Positions 1 through 11,864 of a DNA stretch of 64,000 nucleotides are shown here, piece by piece. Every line of letters starts with the position of its first letter. The stretch's first letter is position 1. Made by a program: the position numbers and the translations under genes. A model generated the notes under the pieces. That model did no database searches, was not told where the DNA came from, and worked only from the letters and a program-made list of their open reading frames with translations. The DNA comes from Achromobacter xylosoxidans. GTDB taxonomy: Bacteria > Pseudomonadota > Gammaproteobacteria > Burkholderiales > Burkholderiaceae_B. The stretch lies in contig NZ_MTLG01000054.1 of the NCBI RefSeq assembly GCF_002192695.1, positions 62,001 through 126,000 on the forward strand. Direction: 5' to 3'.

Positions 1-2628
<2,628 letters not shown>

Positions 2629-2650
2629 GGCGTCCGCGAGGCACTTTCTA

Positions 2651-3052
2651 ATGAGCCGTCACAAGTCCAAAGCCATCCCCGGCCGCAATCTGCGGCTGGC
2701 CGACCAGATCCAGAAGGATCTGGCCGGGATCATCCAGCGCGAGATCGACATGACCCGCGCTGGACTGATCACGCTCTCTGGTGTGGAACTGTCGACCGAC
2801 TACGCGCATGCCAAGGTGTATTTCACGGTTCTGGGCGCCGAGCCCGAAGCCGCGACCGCCTTGCTGAACGAAAAAGCCGGTTGGCTGCATTCCCAGCTGT
2901 ACAAGCTGCTGCACATACACACTGTCCCCACTTTGCGCTTCTTCCACGACGAGCAGATCGCCCGTGGCATCGAAATGTCGATCCTCATCGACCGCGCAAA
3001 CCGGCCCGGCCCGCACTCGGGCGTGCCCGACGAACCTGAAGACCAGTCCTGA
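2651..3052 (+). CDS. rbfA: 30S ribosome-binding factor A
   Basis: Small KH-type protein that binds the 30S subunit and helps mature the 16S rRNA 5' end. The 133-residue product starts [13 protein letters not shown] and carries the family pattern: an N-terminal helix ([15 protein letters not shown]), the ITLSGVELS strand and the central [12 protein letters not shown] segment. I chose the ATG at 2651 because it gives the normal length and lies just after infB; the frame is open far upstream inside infB, but that part is a shadow. It is probably translated from the infB transcript. Confidence 0.95.
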   Translation: MSRHKSKAIPGRNLRLADQIQKDLAGIIQREIDMTRAGLITLSGVELSTDYAHAKVYFTVLGAEPEAATALLNEKAGWLHSQLYKLLHIHTVPTLRFFHDEQIARGIEMSILIDRANRPGPHSGVPDEPEDQS

Positions 3053-3089
3053 TCGGGCTGTCGTCACTGCTTTAAACCGGATTCCGACG

Positions 3090-3842
3090 ATGGCTAAACG
3101 ACGCGGGCTTACGCTCGACGGTGTGCTGTTGCTCGACAAACCCGTGGGTTTGTCGAGCAACCACGCCCTGCAACGCGCCAAACGCGCCATGGATGCGGCG
3201 AAAGCCGGCCACACCGGCACGCTTGATCCCTTTGCCACCGGCCTGCTGGTGTGCTGCATGGGCCGCGCGACCAAGATTTCCGGCGCGATGCTCAACGCCG
3301 ACAAGGCATATCGCGCTACGCTGCAATTTGGCTCTGAAACCGATTCTGGCGACCTGACCGGCAATGTCGTGTCGACCGCCGAGCCTGGCTTTACGGTGGA
3401 TGAGCAGGCGCTGCGCGATGCGCTGTCACGTTTCTCGGGCACGATCGAGCAGATTCCGCCCATGTATTCCGCGCTCAAGCGCGACGGCAAGCCCTTGTAC
3501 GAGTACGCGCGCGCCGGCATCGAGCTGGAACGGCCGCCGCGCCAGATCACGATTTACCGCATCGAACTGCTGTCCCTGAACGGGACCGAGGCAGAGATCG
3601 ATGTGGCTTGCAGTAAAGGCACATACATCCGGACGCTGGCCCAGGACATCGGGCGCGTGCTGGGCTGTTACGCCCACCTGACGGCGCTGCGGCGCACGCA
3701 CGTCGGGCCGTTTTCCCTGGATCGCGCCGTTGCGCTGGATGCCTTGCAGGCCATGCCAGACCCCAAGCAGGCATTGCTTGCACTGAACGAATTGCCGGAG
3801 GGCTTGCTGCCCTCCACCCTGACCTTAAAGGACTCGCTATGA
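3090..3842 (+). CDS. truB: tRNA pseudouridine(55) synthase TruB
   Basis: Makes pseudouridine 55 in the T-loop of tRNAs. The 250-residue product starts [20 protein letters not shown]; the catalytic aspartate lies in [12 protein letters not shown] (about residues 39-50) and the [17 protein letters not shown] motif follows near residue 175. At 250 residues it has the catalytic domain but only a short C-terminal extension. An upstream ATG in frame at 2964 lies inside rbfA and was rejected. Its stop overlaps the typA start (ATGA at 3839-3842), suggesting translational coupling. Confidence 0.95.
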   Translation: MAKRRGLTLDGVLLLDKPVGLSSNHALQRAKRAMDAAKAGHTGTLDPFATGLLVCCMGRATKISGAMLNADKAYRATLQFGSETDSGDLTGNVVSTAEPGFTVDEQALRDALSRFSGTIEQIPPMYSALKRDGKPLYEYARAGIELERPPRQITIYRIELLSLNGTEAEIDVACSKGTYIRTLAQDIGRVLGCYAHLTALRRTHVGPFSLDRAVALDALQAMPDPKQALLALNELPEGLLPSTLTLKDSL

Positions 3843-5662
3843 CTCGCGCCTTGCGCAACGTCGCCATCATCGCCCACGTGGACCACGGTAAAACCACCCT
3901 GGTCGACCAGCTGCTGCGCCAATCCGGCACCTTCCGCGAAAACCAGGCGCTGACCGAACGGGTCATGGACTCGAACGATCTGGAAAAAGAACGCGGCATT
4001 ACGATTCTGGCCAAGAACTGTGCCGTTGAATACGAAGGCACGCACATCAACATCATCGACACCCCGGGACACGCGGACTTCGGCGGCGAAGTCGAGCGCG
4101 TGCTGTCCATGGTCGACGGCGTGCTGCTGCTGGTGGATGCGGTTGAAGGCCCCATGCCCCAGACCATCTTCGTGACCCGCAAGGCGCTGGCCCTGGGCCT
4201 GAAGCCCATCGTCGTGGTCAACAAGGTCGACCGTCCGGGCGCCCGCACCGACTTCGTCATCAACGCCACGTTCGACCTGTTCGACAAGCTGGGCGCCACC
4301 GACGAGCAACTCGACTTCCCGGTGATCTACGCCTCGGGCCTGTCGGGCTATGCCGGCCTGAACCCCGATGTGCGCGAAGGCAATATGCGCCCGCTGTTCG
4401 AAGCCATTCTCGAACACGTGCCGCAGCGCGAAGACGATCCCAACGGTCCGCTGCAGATGCAGATCATCTCGCTGGACTACAACAGCTACGTCGGCAAGAT
4501 CGGCGTGGGCCGCATCAACCGCGGCCGCATGCGTCCCGGCATGGAAGTCGCCTACAAGTTCGGTCCTGAAGGCCAGGGCGGCCGCGGCCGCATCAACCAG
4601 GTGCTGAAGTTCCACGGCCTGGAGCGCATCGTCGTGGACGAAGCCGAAGCCGGCGATATCGTGCTGATCAACGGCATCGAAGAACTGGGCATCGGCTGCA
4701 CGGTGACCGACACCGCCACCCAGGACGTGTTCCCGATGCTGCGCATCGACGAGCCCACCCTGACCATGAACTTCATGGTGAACACCTCGCCTTTGGCCGG
4801 CCGCGAAGGCAAGTTCGTGACCAGCCGCCAGCTGCGCGACCGCCTGGACCGCGAACTGAAGTCCAACGTGGCGCTGCGCGTGCGCGACACGGGCGACGAC
4901 ACGGTGTTTGAAGTGTCGGGCCGCGGTGAACTGCACCTGACCATTCTGCTGGAAACGATGCGCCGCGAAGGCTACGAGCTGGCCGTGTCGCGCCCGCGCG
5001 TGGTGTTCAAGGATATCGACGGCGTGAAGTGCGAGCCGTTCGAATCGCTGACCGTCGACGTCGAAGACGCCCACCAAGGCGGCGTGATGGAAGAGCTGGG
5101 CCGCCGCAAAGGCGACCTGCAGGACATGCAGCCGGACGGCCGCGGCCGTACCCGCTTGGAATACCTGATCCCGGCCCGCGGCCTGATCGGCTTCCAGAAC
5201 GAATTCCTGACGCTGACGCGCGGCACCGGCCTGATGAGCCACATCTTCCACGAATACGCGCCCATCAAGGAAGGCTCGATCGGCGAGCGCCGCAACGGCG
5301 TGCTGATCAGCCAGGATCACGGCGACGCCGTGGCCTACGCCCTGTGGAAGCTGCAGGATCGCGGCCGCATGTTCGTGAGCCCGGGCGATGCGCTGTACGA
5401 AGGCATGATCATCGGCATCCATAGCCGCGACAACGACCTGGTCGTGAACCCCATCAAGGGCAAGCAGCTGACCAACGTGCGCGCCTCGGGCACCGACGAA
5501 GCCGTGCGCCTGGTTCCGCCGATCCAGATGTCGCTGGAATACGCCGTGGAATTCATCGACGACGACGAACTCGTGGAAATCACGCCCAAGTCGATCCGCC
5601 TGCGCAAGCGCTTCCTGCTGGAAAACGAGCGCAAGCGCGCCGCGCGCGAATCCGCCGTCTGA
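3839..5662 (+). CDS. typA: Ribosome-associated GTPase TypA/BipA
   Basis: Translational GTPase of the EF-G/LepA superfamily that binds ribosomes and supports 50S assembly and stress or cold adaptation. 607 residues, the usual length. It begins [20 protein letters not shown] (G1); the switch region is [13 protein letters not shown]3 is [16 protein letters not shown] and G4 is NKVDRPGAR. The C-terminal BipA region has the [18 protein letters not shown] and [12 protein letters not shown] segments. It overlaps truB by four bases, placing it at the end of the infB block, and is followed by a strong hairpin terminator. Confidence 0.97.
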   Translation: MTRALRNVAIIAHVDHGKTTLVDQLLRQSGTFRENQALTERVMDSNDLEKERGITILAKNCAVEYEGTHINIIDTPGHADFGGEVERVLSMVDGVLLLVDAVEGPMPQTIFVTRKALALGLKPIVVVNKVDRPGARTDFVINATFDLFDKLGATDEQLDFPVIYASGLSGYAGLNPDVREGNMRPLFEAILEHVPQREDDPNGPLQMQIISLDYNSYVGKIGVGRINRGRMRPGMEVAYKFGPEGQGGRGRINQVLKFHGLERIVVDEAEAGDIVLINGIEELGIGCTVTDTATQDVFPMLRIDEPTLTMNFMVNTSPLAGREGKFVTSRQLRDRLDRELKSNVALRVRDTGDDTVFEVSGRGELHLTILLETMRREGYELAVSRPRVVFKDIDGVKCEPFESLTVDVEDAHQGGVMEELGRRKGDLQDMQPDGRGRTRLEYLIPARGLIGFQNEFLTLTRGTGLMSHIFHEYAPIKEGSIGERRNGVLISQDHGDAVAYALWKLQDRGRMFVSPGDALYEGMIIGIHSRDNDLVVNPIKGKQLTNVRASGTDEAVRLVPPIQMSLEYAVEFIDDDELVEITPKSIRLRKRFLLENERKRAARESAV

Positions 5663-5702
5663 TGGAACTGCGCGCAGCCTTGTGCTGCGCGTGGCATCAG
5701 AA

Positions 5703-5730
5703 AAACGCAGCCTGCGGGCTGCGTTTTTTT
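5703..5730 (+). terminator. Rho-independent terminator after typA
   Basis: Perfect 10-bp stem (AAACGCAGCC 5703-5712, loop TGCG, GGCTGCGTTT 5717-5726) followed by T residues to 5730. The left side is A-rich, so it could also end transcripts of the convergent tautomerase gene. Confidence 0.9.
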
Positions 5731-5743
5731 TCGTCCTGCGGCG

Positions 5744-6136
5744 TCATGCGTGCTGGTGCCGGTACTCTTGCGTCACCCCGCCATAGCCATAGGCGGCCGC
5801 GCGCGCGTCGATCACGTGCACGTAGGAGCATTCATGCAGCTTGCCCAGGATGTCCTGGAATGCCGCGTGGATCTCCTTGATGTAGCGCGCCTTCTCGGCC
5901 TTGGTATTGGTTTCGTCGGTGACGCTGATGTCCAGGTGGAAGGCATTCTTACCCAGTTCGGACAGGGGCTGGCCGCCGATGAACCAGAGATCGTGGGGAA
6001 TGTGCTGCAGCGTGATCGCGATGACGGGCAGCTGCTTGCCCAGCACGGACTGGGTCAGGCCGGCCACGGCTTGCACCACGCGGCGGTTGACGGCGGGATC
6101 GGACTGGCCGGACAGATGGACGACGATGTGAGGCAT
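5744..6136 (-). CDS. Tautomerase-superfamily protein (4-oxalocrotonate tautomerase-like)
   Basis: 130-residue protein beginning MPHIVVHLSG. A proline directly after the start Met is the hallmark of this superfamily, where it becomes the N-terminal general base after Met removal. The pattern of strand, helix (VNRRVVQAVAGLTQSVLG), then DLWFIGGQPLSELGKNAFHLDISVT fits a tautomerase of about double the 62-residue 4-OT unit. A CGGAG ribosome site lies 7 bases before the ATG. The opposite-strand frame over the same bases is a shadow. The substrate cannot be told from sequence; the divergent LysR gene may control it. Confidence 0.8.
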   Translation of the reverse strand: MPHIVVHLSGQSDPAVNRRVVQAVAGLTQSVLGKQLPVIAITLQHIPHDLWFIGGQPLSELGKNAFHLDISVTDETNTKAEKARYIKEIHAAFQDILGKLHECSYVHVIDARAAAYGYGGVTQEYRHQHA

Positions 6137-6184
6137 GGCTGAACTCCGTTGGTTTGAAGGCGTGCAGCCAGTCTAGGATCCGGA

Positions 6185-6213
6185 TTGACATCGGAAAAGC
6201 GGGAAATTACGAT
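6185..6213 (+). promoter_or_regulatory. Sigma70-type promoter for the LysR gene at 6245
   Basis: TTGACA at 6185-6190 (perfect -35), a 17-base spacer, then TACGAT at 6208-6213 (4 of 6 matches to the -10). It points to the LysR gene starting at 6245 and lies in the divergent gap with the tautomerase. Confidence 0.6.
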
Positions 6214-6244
6214 TTCATCCATCGATAATCCCGTTGGATAGGCC

Positions 6245-7108
6245 ATGTCCGGATTCGACCTTGATCAACTGCGCACCCTGGTCGCCGTGCTGGATGCCGG
6301 CAGTCTGACGGCGGCCGCGCCCAAGGTCTTCCTGTCGCAGTCGTCGGTCAGCGAACAGATGCGCAAGCTGGAAGAGCGGGCAGGGCAGCCGCTGCTGGTG
6401 CGCGGCAAGGCCGGCGTCGTGGCCACGGCCGCGGGCGAGCGGCTGTTGACGCATGCGCGCGCCATCCTGGCGCTGAGCGACGAGGCCTACCGCGACCTGC
6501 GCGGCGTGGCCTTGCGTGGCCAATTGCGCCTGTGCATCACCGACTATTTCCGCCCCGGCGACGTGGCGCGCATGCTGCGCCGGCTGAACGAGCAATATCC
6601 CCAGGTGCGCCTGCACGTCACCATCATGAAGAGCGGCGCCATCGAGGACGCCTACGAGCGGGGCGAGATCGACGTGGGCATTTCCATGCGCATCCAGGAG
6701 CGCGGCGCCGCCCGCGGCCGGGCGCAAGGGGCGCTGCTGCGGCGCGAGCCGCTGCTGTGGATGGCGGCGGAAGGCGCCGCCGCGCCGGCGCGGGACGCCT
6801 TGCCCTTGCTGGTGCTGCCGGAGACCTGCGCGCTGCGGCAGTATGTCGAGCGCCTGCTATCGCGGCGCGACGTTCCTTATTCGGTGGCGCACGTCGCGTC
6901 CGGGGTGGCCGGCCTGCAACTGGCCGTCGCTGCCGGGCTGGGCGTGGCTTGCCTGAATGAATCCGCATTGGGGGCCGGCATGGCTCGCCTGCACGCGCCT
7001 GGCCTGCCGGCCCTGCCGATGGCGGAATTCCGCCTGTTGCCTGCAAGGGCGGGGGAAAGCGAATTCGTCGGGTTGGCTCGGGAGGCCATCGTCAAGGCGT
7101 TGGGCTAG
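6245..7108 (+). CDS. LysR-family transcriptional regulator
   Basis: 287 residues. The N-terminal winged HTH (LDQLRTLVAVLDAGSLTAAAPKVFLSQSSVSEQMRKLE, residues ~5-44, given here by its ends) is typical, followed by the periplasmic-binding-protein-like effector domain. The effector domain (about 90-287) is diverged and Arg/Ala-rich around residues 155-185. The gene is divergent from the tautomerase with 108 bases between the starts, which suggests it regulates that gene. The effector is unknown. Confidence 0.88.
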   Translation: MSGFDLDQLRTLVAVLDAGSLTAAAPKVFLSQSSVSEQMRKLEERAGQPLLVRGKAGVVATAAGERLLTHARAILALSDEAYRDLRGVALRGQLRLCITDYFRPGDVARMLRRLNEQYPQVRLHVTIMKSGAIEDAYERGEIDVGISMRIQERGAARGRAQGALLRREPLLWMAAEGAAAPARDALPLLVLPETCALRQYVERLLSRRDVPYSVAHVASGVAGLQLAVAAGLGVACLNESALGAGMARLHAPGLPALPMAEFRLLPARAGESEFVGLAREAIVKALG

Positions 7109-7132
7109 GTCCGCCCGGCATGGGAGCGTGTT

Positions 7133-8044
7133 TCAGCGGCGGCTTGCGCCCGCCGAGCCCGGCAGGCGCTGCACCGCGTCCAGCAGCCGGGCGGCAAACT
7201 CCTGCGCCGCGCGGCTGCGCGACGCTTCCTTGCGCCACAGGATGGCAGCGCGGCGGATGGTGGTCGGGTCGGTCAGGGCGATGCTCGTCAACCCCGAGCC
7301 GGCTGCACCCGCCGCATGCTCGGCGGCGATGGTCGCCAGCTCGCCCTGCCGGCACAGGTGGATCAGGGCGTCGACCGATTCCATCTCTACCCGCACCTCG
7401 GGTATCAAGCCGGCCTGGGCGCAGGCCGCGTCTATCATGCGGCGCGTGGCGAAGCTGCGCGGCAGCAGCGCCAGCGGCACGCCCGCGAGATCGCGCATGC
7501 GCAGGCTGCGCCGCGCGGCCAGCGGGTGGTTCTTGCCGACCACCACCTGCAGGCGTTCGTCGAACAGCGGTTGCGCCTCGATTTCCTCGCGCAGCGCCGG
7601 ATGGAAGGAGATGCCCAGGTCCAGCTGGCCGCTGACCAGCAGGTCTTCGATGGGGCCGGCCCGTAGGTCGCGCACCTGGATCTGGACCTTGGGAAAGGCG
7701 AGGCTGAAGCTGGCCACGGCGTCCGGCACGAAATGGGTCAGGAAGGTGGGGATGACGCCTATGGTCAGGGATCCGGCCTGCAAGCCCGCCAGATCCGCCA
7801 GGGCCATTTTCCCGGCTTCGACCTCCTGCAAGGCCCGGCTGGCGTGGTCGCGCAGCACCCGGCCTGCCTGCGACAGGCGCAAGCCCCTGCCGATACGGTC
7901 GAACAAGGGCATGCCCAGCTCTTCTTCCAGCTGGCGCAGGCCGTGCGACAGGGTGGATTGGGTGACGTGCAGGGCGTCGGCCGAACGGGTCAGGTGCTCG
8001 GTTTCCGCGACGCTGAGAAAGTAGCGTAGCTGGCGCAATTCCAT
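7133..8044 (-). CDS. LysR-family regulator of the cat/ben cluster (CatR/BenM-like position)
   Basis: 303 residues from the ATG at 8044, giving MELRQLRYFLSVAETEHLTR, the standard LysR start; the frame extends 13 codons further up but without support. HTH residues ~18-37 are followed by the co-inducer domain. It is divergent from catB, with a perfect inverted repeat (8102-8116) in between, so it is most likely the muconate- or benzoate-responsive activator of the catechol genes. The effector is inferred from position, not seen in the protein. Confidence 0.88.
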   Translation of the reverse strand: MELRQLRYFLSVAETEHLTRSADALHVTQSTLSHGLRQLEEELGMPLFDRIGRGLRLSQAGRVLRDHASRALQEVEAGKMALADLAGLQAGSLTIGVIPTFLTHFVPDAVASFSLAFPKVQIQVRDLRAGPIEDLLVSGQLDLGISFHPALREEIEAQPLFDERLQVVVGKNHPLAARRSLRMRDLAGVPLALLPRSFATRRMIDAACAQAGLIPEVRVEMESVDALIHLCRQGELATIAAEHAAGAAGSGLTSIALTDPTTIRRAAILWRKEASRSRAAQEFAARLLDAVQRLPGSAGASRR

Positions 8045-8101
8045 CGGCGGGACTCCTGGCGCAAAGCCGGAACGGACGGTCAATGATGGGTGGATTTATC
8101 A

Positions 8102-8116
8102 TTCGATAGTATCGAA
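8102..8116. promoter_or_regulatory. Probable LysR-type operator between the regulator gene and catB
   Basis: Perfect palindrome TTCGATA-G-TATCGAA in the divergent intergenic region (8045-8201). Its length, dyad symmetry and position fit an LTTR activation-binding site. Confidence 0.6.
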
Positions 8117-8201
8117 CAATAAATGCAATATAAATCATTGGATGCAAAACCGGCCGGGCCCTAATCTTGCCTGTATCACTCATGGCAGGGCTATAGGCTT
8201 T

Positions 8202-9428
8202 ATGACATCCGTTTCGATCCAGGCACCGATCACGCCAGACGACGCCTCCTGGCGCATCGAGCGCATCCACGCAAGAATCGTCGACATCCCGACGATCCGG
8301 CCGCACAAGTTCTCGTTCGGCGCCATCAACCGGCAAAGCCCGGTCATCGTGCAGCTGTGGCTGGCCAATGGCGCCTGCGGGTTTGGCGAGGCGGCCACGA
8401 TAGGCGGACCGTCCTGGAACGAGGAGTCGCCGGAAACCATCCTGCATGCGATCCAGAATTACCTGGCTCCCGCCGTGACGGGCGCCGATGCGCGCAGGTT
8501 CGCCGAACACATCAATCGCTTCGATGCCGTCTGCAAGGGCAATGCGTTTGCCAAGAGCGCGGTGGAAATGGCGCTGATCGATGCGGTGGCGCGCAGCCTG
8601 GGCGTGCCGGCCTGGCAGTTGCTGGGCGGCAAGCGCATCGAACGCCTGCCGCTGGCCTGGACGCTTGCCAGCGGCGATTCGCAGCGCGATCTGGAGGAGG
8701 CCGAGCAAATGATGCAGGCGCGCCGCCATCGCCTGTTCAAGCTCAAGATCGGCGCGCGCAGCCCGGCGGATGACGTGGCGCACGTGACCCGTATCGCGCG
8801 CGGCCTGGACGGCCGCGCCGACATGACGGTGGACGTCAACCAGGCCTGGGACGGCAACACGGCTCGCCGCTATCTGCCGCAGCTGGTGGAGGCCGGCGTG
8901 ACGCTGATCGAACAGCCCGTGGCCAAGTGGGACGTGCAGGCCTTGCGCGAGGCGACGCAGTCGCTGGGCTCGGCCGCGCTGATCATGGCGGACGAAACCG
9001 TGTGCTCCGCGCAGGACGCCTACATGCTGGCCTCGCAGCGCGCCTGCCACGTGTTTTCCTTGAAGGTCGCCAAGCATGGCGGGCTGCTGCGCACGCGCGA
9101 AGTCGCGGCGGTGGCGCAAGCCGCGGGCATAGGCTGGTACGGCGGCACCATGCTGGAGACCTCGCTGGGAAGCGCGGCGTCCGCGCATGTGTTTTCCACG
9201 CTGTCGGACCAGCACCATGGTTGCGAGCTGTTCGGTCCGCAGCTGCTGGTCGACGACATCGTCGAGCAGCCCATGGCCGTGCGCGACTTCGAACTCCATC
9301 TTCCCGACGGCCCTGGCTTTGGCGTCGCCGTCGACGAAAAACGGCTGGAACGCTTTGACCGCGCAAGGGCAGGCCTGACGCCCGTCACGGTCGACTTCGG
9401 CCGCCGCGGCGAGGCAGCCGCGACCTGA
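8202..9428 (+). CDS. catB: Muconate cycloisomerase (muconate-lactonising enzyme)
   Basis: Converts cis,cis-muconate to muconolactone in the catechol branch of the beta-ketoadipate pathway. 408 residues of the enolase superfamily. Catalytic residues are visible with family spacing: the KLK pair (K180, K182), metal ligands D211 (VDVNQ), E237 (IEQPV) and D264 (MADE), and K288 in SLKVAKHGG. The ATG at 8202 was chosen because the first 20 codons of the longer frame lie over the promoter region and do not resemble the family. Only 43 bases separate it from catA. Chloromuconate or other lactonising activity is an alternative, but catA next door supports muconate. Confidence 0.9.
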   Translation: MTSVSIQAPITPDDASWRIERIHARIVDIPTIRPHKFSFGAINRQSPVIVQLWLANGACGFGEAATIGGPSWNEESPETILHAIQNYLAPAVTGADARRFAEHINRFDAVCKGNAFAKSAVEMALIDAVARSLGVPAWQLLGGKRIERLPLAWTLASGDSQRDLEEAEQMMQARRHRLFKLKIGARSPADDVAHVTRIARGLDGRADMTVDVNQAWDGNTARRYLPQLVEAGVTLIEQPVAKWDVQALREATQSLGSAALIMADETVCSAQDAYMLASQRACHVFSLKVAKHGGLLRTREVAAVAQAAGIGWYGGTMLETSLGSAASAHVFSTLSDQHHGCELFGPQLLVDDIVEQPMAVRDFELHLPDGPGFGVAVDEKRLERFDRARAGLTPVTVDFGRRGEAAAT

Positions 9429-9471
9429 CCCACCACTTTCCCCGATCATTCCAAAAAGCAGGAGACGCATC

Positions 9472-10386
9472 ATGGCTGAATATACCCAGCAACAACTACT
9501 GGACCTGGTCAACAGTTCCCAGGTCAATCCGGGCAACGACCGCGTCCGGCAGATCACGCAGCGCGTCGTGTCGGACCTGTTCCGCGCGATCGACGATCTC
9601 GACATCAAGCCCGACGAATTCTGGGCAGGCGTGGATTGGCTCGCGCGCCTGGGCGCCAGCGGCCAGATGGGATTGATCACGGCCGGCCTGGGCTTTGACC
9701 GCCTGATCGACATCCGCGAGGAAGAGGCCGACGAGGCCGCCGGCCGCGCCGCGGGCACGCCGCGCGCGATCGAGGGACCGCTCTACATCGCGGGCGCGCC
9801 GCTGTCCGACGGCGAGGCCCGCCTGGACGAGGATCCCGCGGCCGGCACGGTGCTGGTGATGGAAGGGCAGGTGCGCGACGTGGACGGCAATCCCGTCGCC
9901 GGCGCGCTGGTGGACGTCTGGCACGCCAACGAGCTGGGGCGCTATTCGCACTTCGATTCCGACCAGGCGGACTACCACCTGCGCCGCAAGATCAAGACCG
10001 ACGCGCAAGGCCGCTACCGCTTCCGCAGCTTCATTCCGCCGGGTTATGCGATTCCGCCGAACAGCCCCACGTCCGAACTGTTCGTGGCGCTGGGCCGCCA
10101 TGGCAACCGGCCGGCCCACATCCACTTCCTGGTGGCTGCCGAAGGCCGGCGCACGCTGACCACGCAGGTCAACATCCCGGGCGACACTTTCCTCGACGAC
10201 GACTTCGCCTTCGCCACGCGCGACGGCCTGGTGGTCGAACTGCAGCCCAATACGCCGGCCGCCGGCTACGAGAGCCTGGGCGTGAACGCGCCGTTCACGC
10301 GCGTCTGTTTCGACTTCGTGATGCAGCCGGCGCTGGACGCCGACGAGGCCCGCCCGCAAGCCCGCATGGACCGCGCCACCGCCTGA
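9472..10386 (+). CDS. catA: Catechol 1,2-dioxygenase (intradiol)
   Basis: Cleaves catechol between its hydroxyls to cis,cis-muconate using non-haem Fe(III). 304 residues; an N-terminal helical dimerisation domain (1-100) precedes the intradiol beta-sandwich. All four iron ligands are visible: Y158 (GRYSHFD), Y192 (PPGYAIPP), H216 and H218 (RPAHIHF). A GGAGA-type ribosome site precedes the ATG. Order catB-catA-transporter-benD indicates one operon. Hydroxyquinol or chlorocatechol dioxygenase remains possible, since the family is close. Confidence 0.92.
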   Translation: MAEYTQQQLLDLVNSSQVNPGNDRVRQITQRVVSDLFRAIDDLDIKPDEFWAGVDWLARLGASGQMGLITAGLGFDRLIDIREEEADEAAGRAAGTPRAIEGPLYIAGAPLSDGEARLDEDPAAGTVLVMEGQVRDVDGNPVAGALVDVWHANELGRYSHFDSDQADYHLRRKIKTDAQGRYRFRSFIPPGYAIPPNSPTSELFVALGRHGNRPAHIHFLVAAEGRRTLTTQVNIPGDTFLDDDFAFATRDGLVVELQPNTPAAGYESLGVNAPFTRVCFDFVMQPALDADEARPQARMDRATA

Positions 10387-10397
10387 CCGATGCCCTG

Positions 10398-10422
10398 GGC
10401 GGCGCCCGCGAGCGGCGCCGCC
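10398..10422 (+). other. Intercistronic GC-rich hairpin between catA and the transporter gene
   Basis: GGCGGCGCC (10398-10406) pairs with GGCGCCGCC (10414-10422) around a 7-base loop. There is no T-run, so it is more likely an mRNA stability or partial attenuation element than a full terminator. Confidence 0.4.
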
Positions 10423-10497
10423 ATTTCCCCTTGAAAACCACCTAGAACAACCCGCAGGCGCGAGGCCGGGTTCGGCCGCGCCATGGAGACAACCATC

Positions 10498-11844
10498 ATG
10501 ACCGCGACTTCCAGCTGGTCGATTCCGACGCTGATCGACCAGGAGCGACTGGGCGCCTTTCAATGGCGCGTGCTGATCCTGTGCTTTCTGATCGCGCTGT
10601 TCGACGGCTTCGACACCCAGGCGATCGCCTTCACCGGGCCCGCGATCCTGGCCGCCTTCGATCTGAAGGCGGGCGCGCTGGCGCCCATCCTGACCGCCGG
10701 CATCGTCGGCATGACGGTGGGCGCCATGACCCTGGGCCTGATTGGCGACCGCATCGGCCGCCGTCCGGCCATCATGCTGGGCCTGGCCCTGTTCGGGCTG
10801 TCCACGCTGGCGACGGCCTGGGCTACCGACACCACCCACATCCTGGTGCTGCGCTTCATTGCCGGCCTGGGCATGGGCGGCTGCACGCCGGTGCTGCTGG
10901 CGCTGGCCGCCGAGTACGGGCCGGCCCGTTTGCGTGGCGCCATCATGACCGGCGTGCTGCTGGGCCTGCCGGCGGGCGCCATGATGGGCGGTTTGCTGGC
11001 CGCCCGCATGCTGCCCGTCATCGGCTGGGAAGGCATCTTCATCGTCGGCGGCCTGGCGCCGCTGGCCCTGCTGGCCGTCGCCTTTGTGATGCTGCCCGAG
11101 TCGCTGCACTTCAAGGCCACGCGCCGCGATCCGGAAAGCCAGCGCTACATCGCGCGCGTCCTGTCGGCGATATCCAGCCGCAAGCTGGGCGCGGACACGC
11201 AGTTCACCGTGCCGGAGGAATCCGTCGCGCGAGCCGGCGTGGGCGCGCTGTTCGCGGACGGCCATGGCGCCAAGACCGTGGCGATCTGGGCGGTGTACCT
11301 GCTGAACTGGGTGGCGTGGTTCATGCTGCTGTCGTGGCTGCCCACGGTGCTGAAGGCTGCGGGCCTGCCCGCCGAGCAGGCGCCCATGGGCACCGTCATC
11401 GTCAATGCGGTTTTTATCATCTGCGCGATTCCGCTGTCCTTCATGCTGCCGCGCGTCAACACCCGCAGGCTTCTGGGCGGCATGTTCGCGCTGGGCATCG
11501 CGGTGGCAGTCGGCCTGAGCCAGGCCGGCGACAACTGGACGCTGGTCTTCATCCTGGTTGGTGCGGCCGGCTTCGGCATAGGCGGCCAGCAGATCGCGCT
11601 GAACTACCTGGTCGTGGGCGCTTATCCGACCGCCTTGCGCGCCACCGCCACCGGCTGGGCCATCGGCATGGGCCGCGCGGGCGCGATCGCGGGTTCGGCC
11701 ATAGGAGGCAGCTTCCTGGCCTGGGGCGGGCCTTCGGGATTCTTCATCGCGCTGGCCATACCCCTGGCGGTCGCGGCGCTGGCGGTGCTGAGCCTCAAGC
11801 TCAAGCACGCGCGGCCGGACGGCGCGCTTTCGGCGGCGCATTGA
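10498..11844 (+). CDS. MFS aromatic-acid/H+ symporter (BenK/PcaK-like)
   Basis: 448-residue major facilitator with 12 predicted membrane segments. It has the aromatic-acid symporter signature near helix 1 (LFDGFDTQAIAFTGPAI) and the loop 2-3 motif GLIGDRIGRRPAIM. It probably imports benzoate or a related acid into the cytoplasm. The ATG at 10498 has a GGAGA site 8 bases upstream; an in-frame ATG at 10483 overlaps that site and was rejected. It lies between catA and benD in the same direction, supporting a role in this pathway. Confidence 0.85.
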   Translation: MTATSSWSIPTLIDQERLGAFQWRVLILCFLIALFDGFDTQAIAFTGPAILAAFDLKAGALAPILTAGIVGMTVGAMTLGLIGDRIGRRPAIMLGLALFGLSTLATAWATDTTHILVLRFIAGLGMGGCTPVLLALAAEYGPARLRGAIMTGVLLGLPAGAMMGGLLAARMLPVIGWEGIFIVGGLAPLALLAVAFVMLPESLHFKATRRDPESQRYIARVLSAISSRKLGADTQFTVPEESVARAGVGALFADGHGAKTVAIWAVYLLNWVAWFMLLSWLPTVLKAAGLPAEQAPMGTVIVNAVFIICAIPLSFMLPRVNTRRLLGGMFALGIAVAVGLSQAGDNWTLVFILVGAAGFGIGGQQIALNYLVVGAYPTALRATATGWAIGMGRAGAIAGSAIGGSFLAWGGPSGFFIALAIPLAVAALAVLSLKLKHARPDGALSAAH

Positions 11845-11864
11845 GCAGCAAGGACGAATCAAAC

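Noticed and set aside
3668..5422. 584-residue minus-strand ORF over typA
   Set aside because: A shadow of typA third positions; composition is Ala/Gly/His/Val-rich with no motif.
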